Assembly: GCF_900478295.1 (NCBI RefSeq)
Contig: NZ_LS483488.1
Coordinates: forward strand, 496,001-560,000
Direction of reading: 5' to 3'
Length of the DNA stretch: 64,000 nt
DNA from: Helicobacter pylori NCTC 11637 = CCUG 17874 = ATCC 43504 = JCM 12093
Lineage (GTDB): Bacteria > Campylobacterota > Campylobacteria > Campylobacterales > Helicobacteraceae
The notes beneath the pieces are model-generated. The model was not told the DNA's origin, ran no database searches, and was given only the letters and a program-made list of their open reading frames with translations. The position numbers and the translations under genes are program-made. Positions 48,813 through 58,002 of this stretch are shown piece by piece; the stretch's first letter is position 1, and each line of letters starts with the position of its first letter.

Positions 48813-49241
48813 ATGAGGCATTATGAAACGATGTTTATTCTCAAACCTACTTTAGTAGAAGAAGAGATTAAATCCAAAATTGAGTTTTATAAAGAAGTGA
48901 TCACTAAGCATCACGGCGTGATTGAAACGAGCCTGGATATGGGCATGCGTAATTTGGCTTATGAAATCAAAAAGCACAAAAGAGGCTATTATTATGTGGC
49001 GTATTTCAAAGCGGAGCCGTCAATGATTTTAGAGCTTGAACGGTTGTATCGCATCAATGAAGACGTGTTGCGTTTCATTGTGATCAAATACGAAAGCAAG
49101 AAAGAAGTAGAAGCGTGGCATGCGTTAGTGGATAGGGCTAATAAAAAGCCATCGCATGCCAAAGAAAAACACGAAAAAACCGAACACACGCATTCTCACC
49201 ATGTAGAGGAAGCAGAAAGCGTAGGATCTCATAGCGAATAA
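48813..49241 (+). CDS. rpsF: 30S ribosomal protein S6
   Basis: The product is 142 residues from the ATG at 48813 ([19 protein letters not shown]), with AAGGAGAATGG upstream; the frame is open 16 codons earlier but outside the family. S6 pairs with S18 on the platform. The C-terminal third is a His/Glu/Lys-rich tail ([20 protein letters not shown]) not found in E. coli S6, which could bind metal; that is inference. Confidence 0.95.
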   Translation: MRHYETMFILKPTLVEEEIKSKIEFYKEVITKHHGVIETSLDMGMRNLAYEIKKHKRGYYYVAYFKAEPSMILELERLYRINEDVLRFIVIKYESKKEVEAWHALVDRANKKPSHAKEKHEKTEHTHSHHVEEAESVGSHSE

Positions 49242-49250
49242 GGGCTTATC

Positions 49251-49796
49251 ATGTTTAATAAAGTGATTATGGTAGGGCGTTTGACCAGGAATGTGGAGTT
49301 GAAATATTTGCCTAGCGGTTCGGCTGCGGCTACAATAGGTTTAGCCACAAGCAGGCGTTTTAAGAAACAAGACGGCACGCTGGGCGAAGAGGTGTGCTTT
49401 ATAGATGCGCGTTTGTTTGGACGAACGGCTGAAATCGCTAACCAGTATTTGAGCAAGGGTTCAAGCGTTTTGATAGAAGGGCGTTTGACTTATGAGAGTT
49501 GGATGGATCAAACGGGCAAAAAAAATTCCCGCCACACTATCACAGTGGACTCGTTGCAATTTATGGATAAAAAGTCAGACAATCCCCAAGCAAACGCTAT
49601 GCAAGATAGTATAATGCATGAGAATTTCAACAACGCTTATCCCGCTAATCATAACGCTCCCAGCCAAGATCCTTTTAACCAAGCCCCAAGTTATGTGCAA
49701 AACGCTTACGCTAAAGAGAATTTACAAGCACAGCCGTCCAAGTATCAAAACAGCGTGCCTGAAATCAATATTGATGAAGAAGAAATCCCCTTTTAA
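49251..49796 (+). CDS. ssb: Single-stranded DNA-binding protein
   Basis: The product is 181 residues. An OB fold (1-110; [59 protein letters not shown]) precedes an Asn/Ala/Gln-rich linker and the acidic tip DEEEIPF, the docking site for replication and repair proteins. It lies nine bases behind rpsF and 22 before rpsR, the usual S6-SSB-S18 order. Confidence 0.97.
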   Translation: MFNKVIMVGRLTRNVELKYLPSGSAAATIGLATSRRFKKQDGTLGEEVCFIDARLFGRTAEIANQYLSKGSSVLIEGRLTYESWMDQTGKKNSRHTITVDSLQFMDKKSDNPQANAMQDSIMHENFNNAYPANHNAPSQDPFNQAPSYVQNAYAKENLQAQPSKYQNSVPEINIDEEEIPF

Positions 49797-49818
49797 GGGT
49801 TAAAATTAAGGAGACATT

Positions 49819-50076
49819 ATGGAAAGAAAACGCTATTCAAAACGCTATTGCAAATACACTGAAGCTAAAATCAGCTTTATTGACTATAAAGATTTAGACA
49901 TGCTCAAGCACACGCTATCAGAGCGCTATAAAATCATGCCAAGGAGGTTGACAGGCAATAGCAAAAAGTGGCAAGAAAGGGTGGAAGTAGCGATCAAAAG
50001 AGCCCGCCACATGGCTTTAATCCCCTACATTGTGGACAGGAAAAAAGTCGTGGATAGCCCTTTTAAACAGCACTAA
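49819..50076 (+). CDS. rpsR: 30S ribosomal protein S18
   Basis: The product is 85 residues ([37 protein letters not shown]; ending VDSPFKQH). S18 is a platform protein that binds with S6. TTAAGGAGACATT precedes the ATG. It is the last gene of the operon; the bab adhesin locus follows, a site known to exchange bab paralogues between strains. Confidence 0.97.
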   Translation: MERKRYSKRYCKYTEAKISFIDYKDLDMLKHTLSERYKIMPRRLTGNSKKWQERVEVAIKRARHMALIPYIVDRKKVVDSPFKQH

Positions 50077-50120
50077 ATGTTTGATTAGGGCTAATAGGGG
50101 GCATTGTCCCCTTTAATCTT

Positions 50121-50210
50121 ATTTAATTTAATCTTATTTAATTTAATCTTATTTAATCTTATTTAATCTTATTTAATCTTATTTAATCTTATTTAATCTT
50201 GGCTCGGCTT
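50121..50210 (+). repeat. Tandem 10-base repeat (ATTTAATCTT)
   Basis: Six exact tandem copies of ATTTAATCTT run from 50151 to 50210. They are preceded by two variants with an inserted ATTTA (ATTTAATTTAATCTT) from 50121. The array lies about 430 bases before babA, in the rpsR-babA gap. Copy number is likely to vary among strains. Confidence 0.95.
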
Positions 50211-50249
50211 TTATGGAGCGCTAGCGGTAAAAACGATAAAAATCCCCCT

Positions 50250-50291
50250 TAAAACCACCCAAGCAGAAATCCCAAATATCTCTAGTGTTTG
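50250..50291 (+). repeat. Dispersed repeat, copy 2
   Basis: This stretch matches the reverse complement of 14774-14815 with about five differences, sharing AAACCACCCAAGCAGAAATC. Between rpsR and babA nothing else in 50292-50520 was recognised as a gene. Confidence 0.6.
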
Positions 50292-50536
50292 AACACTTCA
50301 TTGACAAAATGAAAAATCTTGATTTTAGCGGTGGTTTCTTGAGCGTTATTAGAAATCTAGTGGGAGTGCTATTTTAAAACACCCCCTTAAGAGTTTTACA
50401 ACCAAATCCAAAACGATCCCACCAAGCAACTAAACCCCCATTTTTATCGCTATCCCTATTAAAACAAAATCTAAAAACTCTTTTCAATACCACCCAAACA
50501 AAATCAAAAAAATGACAAAATTTTTAAGAAAATGAC

Positions 50537-50566
50537 AAAAAAAAAAAAACGATTTCATGCTACAAT
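50537..50566 (+). promoter_or_regulatory. babA promoter with 13-base poly-A tract
   Basis: A run of 13 A (50537-50549) is followed by CGATTTCATGC and a TACAAT -10 (50561-50566) with an upstream TG. The A-run occupies the -35/spacer region. In H. pylori such homopolymers in outer-membrane protein promoters change length by slippage and tune transcription. The start of transcription would be near 50573, leaving a leader of about 65 bases. Confidence 0.7.
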
Positions 50567-50639
50567 TAACGAAATCTTGTGATAAGATCTTATAATTTTA
50601 CAAGACTTACCTAAACCATTTTAATTTCAAGGAGAAAAC

Positions 50640-52865
50640 ATGAAAAAACACATCCTTTCATTAACTTTAGGTTCGCTTTTAGTTTCCACTTTGAGCGCTG
50701 AAGACGACGGCTTTTACACAAGCGTAGGCTATCAAATCGGTGAAGCCGCTCAAATGGTGAAAAACACCAAAGGCATCCAATAGCTTTCAGACAATTATGA
50801 AAAGCTGAACAGTCTTTTGAATAATTACAGCACCCTAAACACCCTTATCAAATTGTCCGCTGACCCGAGCGCGATCAATGCGGTGCGTGAAAATCTGGGC
50901 GCGAGCGCGAAGAATTTGATCGGCGATAAAGCCAACTCCCCGGCTTATCAAGCCGTGCTTTTAGCGATCAACGCGGCGGTAGGGTTTTGGAATGTCTTAG
51001 GCTATGTTACGCAATGCGGGGGTAACGCTAATGGTCAAAAAAGCACCTCTTCAACCACCATCTTCAACAACGAGCCAGGGTATCGATCCACTTCCATCAC
51101 TTGCTCTTTGAACGGGTATACGCCTGGATACTACAGCCCTATGAGCATTGAAAATTTTAAAAAGATTAACGAAGCCTATCAGATCCTCCAAACGGCTTTA
51201 AGAAAAGGCTTACCCGCGCTCAAAGAAAACAACGGAACGGTGAATGTAAGCTATACTTACACATGCTCAGGGGAAGGGAATGATAACTGCTCGGAAAAAG
51301 CCACAGGTGTAAAAAACCAACATGGCGGAACCACGACTAAAATCCAAACCATAGACGGCAAAAGCGTAACCACCACGATCAGTTCAAAAGTCGTTGATTC
51401 AACCGCACTAGGTAACACCCAACGTGTCTCCTACACCGAAATCACTAACCAATTAGACGGTGTGCCTAATAGCGCTCAAGCGCTCTTAGCGCAAGCGAGC
51501 ACGCTCATTAACACCATCAACACGGCATGCCCGTATTTTAGTGTAACTAATAAAAGTGGTGGTCCACAGATGGAACCGACTAAAGGGATGTTGTGCGGTT
51601 TTTCAGAAGAAATCAGCGCGATCCAAAAGATGATCACGGACGCACAAGAGCTGGTCAATCAAACGAGCGTCATTAACGAGCATGAACAATCAACCCCAGT
51701 AGGCGGTAATAATGGCAAGCCTTTCAACCCTTTCACAGACGCTAGCTTCGCTCAAGGCATGCTCGCTAACGCTAGCGCGCAAGCCAAAATGCTCAATTTA
51801 GCCCATCAGGTGGGGCAAGCCATTAACCCTGACAATCTTACCGGGAGTTTTAAAAATTTTGTTACAGGCTTTTTAGCCACATGCAACAACCCTTCAACAG
51901 CTGGCACTAGTGGCACACAAGGTTCAGCTCTTGGCACGGTTACCACTCAAACTTTCGCTTCCGGTTGCGCCTATGTGAAACAAACCCTGGATAATTTAGA
52001 CAACAGCATCGCTCATTTTGGCACTCAAGAGCAGCAGATACAGCAAGCCGAAAACATCGCTGACACTTTGGTGAATTTCAGATCTAGATACAGCGAATTG
52101 GGCAACACCTATAACAGCATCACTACTGCGCTCTCCAAAGTCCCTAACGGCTCAAGCTTGCAAAACGTGGTGGGAAAAAAGAATAACCCCTATAGCCCGC
52201 AAGGCATAGAAACCAATTACTACTTGAATCAAAATTCTTACAACCAAATCCAAACCATCAACCAAGAATTAGGGCGTAATCCCTTTAGGAAAGTGGGCAT
52301 CGTCGGTTCTCAAACCAACAATGGTGCCATGAATGGGATCGGTATTCAAGTGGGTTACAAGCAATTCTTTGGGCAAAAAAGAAAATGGGGCGCTAGGTAT
52401 TACGGCTTTTTTGATTACAACCATGCGTTCATCAAATCCAGCTTCTTCAACTCGGCTTCTGACGTGTGGACTTATGGTTTTGGAGCGGACGCTCTCTATA
52501 ATTTCATCAACGATAAAGCCACCAATTTCTTAGGCAAGAACAACAAGCTTTCCGTGGGGCTTTTTGGCGGGATTGCGTTAGCGGGCACTTCATGGCTTAA
52601 TTCTGAATACGTGAATTTAGCCACCGTGAATAATGTCTATAACGCTAAAATGAACGTGGCGAACTTCCAATTCTTATTCAACATGGGAGTGAGGATGAAT
52701 TTAGCCAGATCCAAGAAAAAAGGCAGCGATCATGCGGCTCAGCATGGGATTGAGTTAGGCGTGAAAATCCCCACCATCAACACCAATTACTATTCCTTTA
52801 TGGGAGCTGAACTCAAATACAGAAGGCTTTATAGCGTGTATTTGAATTATGTGTTCGCTTACTAG
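50640..52865 (+). pseudogene. babA: Blood-group-antigen-binding adhesin BabA, interrupted by an in-frame TAG
   Basis: An ATG at 50640 after TTTCAAGGAGAAAAC opens MKKHILSLTLGSLLVSTLSA, the babA signal peptide without the CT repeat of babB. The mature protein begins EDDGFYTSVGYQIGEAAQMV. Codon 48 (50781-50783) is TAG, where I recall Gln (CAG) in GIQQLSDNYE. The frame continues to the BabA C-terminus, LYSVYLNYVFAY, for 741 codons in all. Cys209 and Cys217 form the CL2 loop (Cys189-Cys197 in mature numbering) that shapes the Lewis-b binding site. All else looks intact, so a single C-to-T change appears to silence the gene, unless the stop is suppressed or restored by recombination with another bab copy. 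Confidence 0.9.
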
Positions 52866-52886
52866 AAGCTAAAAACCCTTTGTGAA

Positions 52887-53418
52887 ACTCCCTTTTTTAA
52901 GGGATTTCTTTTAAACTCTTTTTTTGGGGGGTTTCTTTTTTAAACCCTCTTTTTTTTAAAGTCTTTCTTTTTTTTAAACTTTCTTTTTTTCTTTTTTTTT
53001 TTTTTGAACTCTCTTTTTTTTAAAGCCTTTCTCTTAAATTCCCTTTGTTTTAGGGGGGTTTCATTTGAACCCTTTGTTTTGAACTCTCTTTCTTTTTGGG
53101 GGATTTTAATGAAAAATCTTTTTTCTTTTGAACCCTTTTCTTTTAAACTTTCTTTTTTTAAACCCTTTTCTTTTAAACTTTCTTTTTTTAAACCCTTTCT
53201 TTTTTAAAGCTTTTTTTTTAAACTTTCTTTTTAAGGGGTTTCTTTTTTAAACCCTTTTTTTAAAGAGATTTCTTTTTTAAAGGGATTTCTTTTTTAAAGG
53301 GATTTCTTTTTTAAAGGGATTTCTTTTTTAAAGGGATTTCTTTTTTTTGGGGGGTTTGATCTTTTTTCTTTTTTTTGAATTATCTTTTTTTTAAAACTTT
53401 TCTTTTTTAAAGCCTCTC
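52887..53418 (+). repeat. 530-base pyrimidine-rich low-complexity tract with tandem repeats
   Basis: Immediately after babA the plus strand becomes a long T/C-rich tract made of TTTCTTTTTT, AAACCC and AAAGGG words. Within it, 53262-53348 holds five tandem 17-base units of AAAGGGATTTCTTTTTT (the first with one change). Near 53124-53185 a unit with CCCTTTTCTTTTAAACTTTC is duplicated. No gene is present; ORFs here are low-complexity accidents. Confidence 0.9.
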
Positions 53419-53812
53419 TTTTGGGGGTTTGATGAAAATCCTTTTTAGCGTTTTTAAGCTAGTGGAAAGCTTCAGCGGTAATTTTTAGAAAGTGCTTCTT
53501 TAGGGGGATTTAGTTGTGGGTTGTAGGAGAGAGAATGATTTCAAATACTCCCTATCATCCCTTTAAGAAAATAAAATAAAACTTTAATAAAATAAGTTTT
53601 ACAATAAAATGAGAGCTAAAACAATAAAACAAAGTTTCAAAACCCCATTTTTAAAATGATGTAAAGAACATTAAAATTAATAAAGCTTATGGTGGGAATA
53701 AAGTTAAAAACAACCTAACGCTTTAATCCAAAATCAAAGCGTTAAATCCAACCAAGCGGTAAAGCTAGAACGCTCTTTTAAAAGCGTTTTAGCGTGTTTT
53801 CACTAAGATGGC
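53419..53812. other. Gene-free stretch between the pyrimidine tract and the DUF465 gene
   Basis: No real gene was seen. TAACGCTTT (53717-53725) and AAAGCGTTA (53737-53745) form a nine-base-pair stem. AACGCT (53769-53774) and AGCGTT (53783-53788) form another. Either could terminate the DUF465 transcript on the minus strand, where T-runs follow. An 18-codon frame at 53432-53488 is too short to claim. Confidence 0.4.
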
Positions 53813-54043
53813 TTAAGCGCGTTCAGATTTTTGCTTTTCTCTATACTCTATGATCATGCTGTGGATTTCATCTTTTAATTTTAATTTTTGTTTTTTCATG
53901 TGGCTGATTTCAGCGTCGCTAGCGTTTTGTTGCTCAGCGGTTTTGATGTCGTCATCAAGCTGGTTGTGTTTCTCAAAAATCTTATCAAAATGCGGATTAT
54001 TCGCTTTTAACACGCTGATTTCGTCTCTAAATTCATGGAACAT
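53813..54043 (-). CDS. Small DUF465 (YdcH-like) protein
   Basis: The product is 76 residues, helical and charged (MFHEFRDEISVLKANNPHFD; ISHMKKQKLKLKDEIHSMII). The HEFRDEI...LK..NPHFDKIFEKHNQLDDDI pattern and the MKKQKLKLKDEI end are the DUF465 signature; its role is unknown across bacteria. AAAGGAGAAAACC precedes the ATG. It is divergent from alaS. Confidence 0.85.
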   Translation of the reverse strand: MFHEFRDEISVLKANNPHFDKIFEKHNQLDDDIKTAEQQNASDAEISHMKKQKLKLKDEIHSMIIEYREKQKSERA

Positions 54044-54114
54044 GGTTTTCTCCTTTAATTTTGGATGTTTAAAGTATAATAAACTATCTTTTTAAAAAAA
54101 CAACTTAAAAGAGC

Positions 54115-54120
54115 TATAAA
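54115..54120 (+). promoter_or_regulatory. -10 element of alaS
   Basis: TATAAA lies 43 bases before the alaS ATG. A TATACT on the other strand (about 54073-54078) serves the divergent DUF465 gene. Confidence 0.45.
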
Positions 54121-54162
54121 ATAGCCTTAAAATGCGCGATAAAACAACAAAAAGGAATACCC

Positions 54163-56706
54163 ATGGACATTCGCAACGAATTTTTACAATTTTTTCAAAA
54201 TAAGGGGCATGAGATTTATCCCAGCATGCCTTTAGTGCCTAATGACGCTACCTTGCTTTTTACCAATGCCGGCATGGTGCAATTTAAAGATATTTTTACC
54301 GGTATAGTGCCACGCCCTAGCATTCCCAGAGCGACAAGTTCGCAATTGTGCATGCGAGCGGGTGGCAAGCATAACGATTTAGAAAATGTCGGTTACACCG
54401 CAAGGCACCACACGCTTTTTGAAATGCTAGGGAATTTCTCTTTTGGGGATTATTTCAAAGAAGAAGCGATTTTGTTTGCGTGGGAATTTGTAACCAAGAA
54501 TTTAGGGTTTAAACCTAAAGATTTATACATCAGCGTGCATGAAAAAGACGATGAAGCCGTTAAACTATGGGAAAAGTTTGTGCCTGTTGACAGGATTAAA
54601 AAAATGGGCGATAAAGATAATTTCTGGCAAATGGGCGATAGCGGGCCTTGCGGGCCTTGCAGTGAAATTTATATTGATCAGGGCGAAAAACACTTTAAGG
54701 GGAGCGAGGATTATTTTGGGGGCGAGGGCGATAGGTTTTTAGAAATTTGGAATTTGGTGTTCATGCAATACGAACGCTCTAATGATGGCGTTTTATCCCC
54801 CTTGCCAAAGCCTAGCATTGATACGGGCATGGGATTAGAAAGGGTGCAAGCGCTATTAGAACGTAAGCTCAATAATTTTGATTCTTCATTATTTGCGCCC
54901 CTAATGGGAGAAATCAGCGAGCTTACAAGCCTGGATTATGCGAGCGAGTTCCAGCCAAGTTTTAGGGTAGTGGCCGATCACGCAAGAGCGGTAGCGTTCT
55001 TGCTCGCTCAAGGGGTGCATTTCAATAAGGAAGGCCGTGGCTATGTTTTAAGGCGCATTTTAAGGCGAGCCTTAAGGCATGGGTATTTAATGGGCTTGAA
55101 AGAAGCGTTTCTATACAAAGTCGTGGGCGTGGTGTGCGAGCAATTTTCTAACACGCATGCGTATTTGAAAGAGTCTAAAGAAATGGTGATGAAAGAATGC
55201 TTTGAAGAAGAAGAGCGCTTTTTAGAGACTTTGGAATCGGGCATGGAATTGTTTAACTTGTCTTTAAAGCATTTGAATGAAAATAAAATCTTTGATGGCA
55301 AGATCGCTTTCAAGCTTTATGACACTTTTGGTTTCCCTTTGGATTTAACGAACGACATGCTAAGAAGTCATGGGGCGTGCGTGGATATGCAAGGCTTTGA
55401 ATTGTGCATGCAAGAGCAGGTGAAACGCTCTAAAGCTTCATGGAAAGGCAAACAACATAACGCTGATTTTAGCGCTATTTTAAACGCTTATGCACCCAAT
55501 GAATTTGTGGGGTATGAAACGACAGAATGTTCTGCTAAAGCCTTAGGGTTTTTTGATAGCGATTTTAAAGAAATAACCGATGCAAATCCTAACCAAGAAG
55601 TTTGGGTGTTGTTAGAAAAAACCCCTTTTTATGCAGAAGGTGGGGGGGCTATAGGCGATAGGGGCGCGCTTTTTAAAGACAATGAAGAAGCGGCTCTAGT
55701 GTCAGACACAAAAAACTTTTTTGGGCTTAATTTTTCACTCCTTGAAATCAAAAAAGCGCTAAAAAAAGGCGATCAAGTGATCGCGCAAGTGAGCGATGAG
55801 CGCTTAGAAATCGCCAAACACCATAGCGCGACGCATTTATTGCAGAGCGCTTTAAGAGAAGTTTTAGGCTCGCATGTGAGTCAAGCAGGGAGTTTAGTGG
55901 AATCCAAACGATTGCGCTTTGATTTCTCGCACCCTAAAGCGCTCAACGATGAAGAGTTAGAAAAAGTAGAAGATTTAGTTAATGCTCAAATTTTCAAGCA
56001 TTTGACAAGCCAGGTGGAGCATATGCCTTTAAACCAAGCCAAAGATAAGGGAGCGTTAGCGTTATTTAGTGAAAAATACGCTGAAAATGTGCGGGTGGTG
56101 AGCTTTAAAGAAGCGTCCATTGAATTGTGTGGGGGCATTCATGTGGAAAATACCGGGCTGATTGGGGGGTTTAGGATTCTTAAAGAAAGCGGGGTGAGTA
56201 GTGGGGTCAGACGCATTGAAGCGGTGTGCGGGAAAGCCTTTTACCAACTGGCTAAAGAAGAAAATAAAGAGCTTAAAAACGCTAAGACTTTATTGAAAAA
56301 TAACGATGTGATCGCCGGCATCAACAAGCTTAAAGAGAGCGTGAAAAACAGCCAAAAAGCCCCCGTTTCTATGGATTTACCGGTTGAAAAAATCCATGGC
56401 GTGGATTTGGTGGTGGGCGTCGTGGAACAGGGCGACATTAAAGAAATGATTGACCGATTGAAAAGTAAGCATGAAAGATTGCTCGCTATGGTGTTTAAAA
56501 AAGAAAACGAGCGAATCACTCTCGCATGCGGGGTGAAAAACGCACCCATAAAGGCGAACGCATGGGCTAATGAAGTGGCGCAAATTTTAGGGGGCAAAGG
56601 GGGCGGGAGAGGTGATTTTGCGAGCGCTGGGGGCAAGGATATTGAAAATTTGCAAGCCGCGCTCAATTTAGCGAAAAATACCGCTCTTAAAGCTTTAGAG
56701 GGATAG
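54163..56706 (+). CDS. alaS: Alanyl-tRNA synthetase
   Basis: The product is 847 residues, full length. The aminoacylation domain shows LFTNAGMVQFKDIFTG, GKHNDLENVGYTARHHT and TGMGLERVQ. The editing domain has the zinc-binding HHSATHLLQ and CGGIHVENTG. The C-terminal DHHA1 region ends LGGKGGGRGDFASAGGKD. It charges tRNA-Ala and clears mischarged Ser or Gly. The maf gene begins one base after its stop. Confidence 0.97.
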   Translation: MDIRNEFLQFFQNKGHEIYPSMPLVPNDATLLFTNAGMVQFKDIFTGIVPRPSIPRATSSQLCMRAGGKHNDLENVGYTARHHTLFEMLGNFSFGDYFKEEAILFAWEFVTKNLGFKPKDLYISVHEKDDEAVKLWEKFVPVDRIKKMGDKDNFWQMGDSGPCGPCSEIYIDQGEKHFKGSEDYFGGEGDRFLEIWNLVFMQYERSNDGVLSPLPKPSIDTGMGLERVQALLERKLNNFDSSLFAPLMGEISELTSLDYASEFQPSFRVVADHARAVAFLLAQGVHFNKEGRGYVLRRILRRALRHGYLMGLKEAFLYKVVGVVCEQFSNTHAYLKESKEMVMKECFEEEERFLETLESGMELFNLSLKHLNENKIFDGKIAFKLYDTFGFPLDLTNDMLRSHGACVDMQGFELCMQEQVKRSKASWKGKQHNADFSAILNAYAPNEFVGYETTECSAKALGFFDSDFKEITDANPNQEVWVLLEKTPFYAEGGGAIGDRGALFKDNEEAALVSDTKNFFGLNFSLLEIKKALKKGDQVIAQVSDERLEIAKHHSATHLLQSALREVLGSHVSQAGSLVESKRLRFDFSHPKALNDEELEKVEDLVNAQIFKHLTSQVEHMPLNQAKDKGALALFSEKYAENVRVVSFKEASIELCGGIHVENTGLIGGFRILKESGVSSGVRRIEAVCGKAFYQLAKEENKELKNAKTLLKNNDVIAGINKLKESVKNSQKAPVSMDLPVEKIHGVDLVVGVVEQGDIKEMIDRLKSKHERLLAMVFKKENERITLACGVKNAPIKANAWANEVAQILGGKGGGRGDFASAGGKDIENLQAALNLAKNTALKALEG

Positions 56707-56707
56707 C

Positions 56708-57280
56708 ATGGAGCTTATTTTAGGCTCTCAATCCAGCGCTAGGGCGAATCTTTTAAAAGAGCATGGGATTAAGTTTGAACAAAAAGCGCTCTATTTTGAT
56801 GAAGAAAGCCTAAAAACCACAGACTCTAGGGAGTTTGTCTATTTGGCGTGCAAGGGGAAATTAGAAAAAGCTAAAGAGTTACTTGCGAATAATTGCGTTA
56901 TCGTGGTGGCTGATAGCGTGGTGAGCGTGGGTAATCGCATGCAACGAAAAGCTAAAAACAAGCAAGAAGCCCTTGAATTTTTAAAACGCCAAAATGGTAA
57001 TGAAATAGAGGTTTTAACTTGCTCTGCATTGATTTCTCCTGTGTTGGAATGGCTGGATCTATCGGTTTTTAGAGCGCGTTTAAAGGCGTTTGATCCTAGC
57101 GAGATAGAAAAATACTTAGAGAGCGGATTGTGGCAAGAAAGCGCGGGCTGCGTGCGTTTAGAGGACTTTCATAGGTCCTATATTAAAAGCTCAAGCGAGA
57201 ATTTGAGCGTGGGGTTGGGGCTGAATGTGGAAGGCTTGTTAGGGGCGCTAAAATTAGGGGCTGAAATTGCATCGTTATAA
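56708..57280 (+). CDS. maf: Maf-family nucleotide pyrophosphatase
   Basis: The product is 190 residues. LILGSQSSARANLLKEHGIK is the family start, DSVVSVGNRMQRKAKNKQEA carries the conserved acidic and basic catalytic residues, and ESAGCVRLEDF replaces the usual GKAGAY-type loop. Maf proteins hydrolyse dTTP, UTP or modified nucleotides; which ones cannot be told from this sequence. It is co-transcribed with alaS. Confidence 0.9.
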   Translation: MELILGSQSSARANLLKEHGIKFEQKALYFDEESLKTTDSREFVYLACKGKLEKAKELLANNCVIVVADSVVSVGNRMQRKAKNKQEALEFLKRQNGNEIEVLTCSALISPVLEWLDLSVFRARLKAFDPSEIEKYLESGLWQESAGCVRLEDFHRSYIKSSSENLSVGLGLNVEGLLGALKLGAEIASL

Positions 57281-57296
57281 ACGCTATTATTTTATA

Positions 57297-57380
57297 AACA
57301 TTAAAACACTATCCACTGACTGATAAACCCCCTTGACAAACAAAAAAAACGATACACTCCAGCATTTGATGTTTAAAGGG
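57297..57380 (+). repeat. Promoter-region direct repeat, copy 1
   Basis: ACATTAAAACACT, CTGATAAACCCCCTTGACAA, ACAAAAAAAACGATA and CATTTGATGTTTAAAGGG recur with few changes at 57914-57996. TTGACA and a degraded -10 (ATACACT) mark it as a promoter. It lies between maf and the 158-residue membrane protein gene. Confidence 0.85.
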
Positions 57381-57388
57381 TTTCTCGC

Positions 57389-57865
57389 ATGGCGTATTTT
57401 ATTTTTTCTGTTGTGGTGGTGCTTTTATGGTTGGTTGCGTGGGGTATATATCTCGTGTTTGGGAAGAACTTAAAAAGAGAGATGGAAGAGATAGAAAATT
57501 CTGATCCCAATCAAAACAATCCTTTCATTACTGCTGCTATGGGTATTGGAGGTGCGGCTATCAGTATTTTTTTCCCAGATACCAAACCAATCGTTGATGG
57601 CGTCAAGCCGTTGGCTGAGAAAGGTTTGCAAGAGGCGTTTAGAAAAGACAAGCTCACAGAGGGGCAAAAAATTTTAATCTCTAGCTTAAGATTCTTGTCG
57701 TTATTTTGCATCGTTGTTGCAGCCATGACAGGCTTGTGTCTCATTTGGAGTTTCAATGGGTGGTCTTTTTGGAAAGTAATGGGTTATTTTCTTCTTTATG
57801 TGTTTTTTTGCTCCGCTTCAACATTTCCAAGTACACCTATTAATGGTATATTAGATGACCGATAA
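57389..57865 (+). CDS. Hypothetical membrane protein, 158 residues
   Basis: The product has a membrane helix at the N-terminus (about 2-25), a small-residue-rich hydrophobic stretch (ITAAMGIGGAAISIFFPD, about 47-64), and two helices near 98-120 and 126-145. The loop from 28 to 45 is acidic. I do not recognise the family. AAAGGG lies eight bases before the ATG. Its upstream region is nearly duplicated before the next small gene, so the two are probably co-regulated. Function unknown. Confidence 0.6.
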   Translation: MAYFIFSVVVVLLWLVAWGIYLVFGKNLKREMEEIENSDPNQNNPFITAAMGIGGAAISIFFPDTKPIVDGVKPLAEKGLQEAFRKDKLTEGQKILISSLRFLSLFCIVVAAMTGLCLIWSFNGWSFWKVMGYFLLYVFFCSASTFPSTPINGILDDR

Positions 57866-57913
57866 TTGGTTCATGATAAAAAGCAATGTTTCTAGGCTTA
57901 TCCCTAAAAGATA

Positions 57914-57997
57914 AACATTAAAAACACTCCACCTAACTGATAAACCCCCTTGACAAACAAAAAAAACGATATAATACAACATTTGAAGTTTAAGGAG
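57914..57997 (+). repeat. Promoter-region direct repeat, copy 2
   Basis: This is the second copy of the 57297-57380 sequence. Here the -10 is a perfect TATAAT (57970-57975), 14 bases after TTGACA, and TTTAAGGAG provides the ribosome site for the ATG at 58003. The two copies are 617 bases apart in direct orientation. Confidence 0.85.
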
Positions 57998-58002
57998 TTG
58001 TC

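Noticed and set aside
50817-52865. Open reading frame starting at 50817 as a complete 682-residue gene
   Set aside because: It is the part of babA downstream of the TAG at codon 48; the signal peptide and ribosome site lie at 50640, and the ATG-like start inside has no ribosome site.
53004-53207. 67-codon ORF of Phe/Ser/Leu/Lys in the pyrimidine tract
   Set aside because: It is the translation of a low-complexity repeat and carries no gene signals.
53262-53348. CRISPR array candidate (five 17-base tandem units)
   Set aside because: The units are contiguous with no spacers, and no cas gene lies in the window.
53432-53488. 18-codon peptide MKILFSVFKLVESFSGNF as a type I toxin of the AapA kind
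   Set aside because: The sequence does not resemble the AapA peptides I remember, and no antisense promoter or ribosome site was evident.
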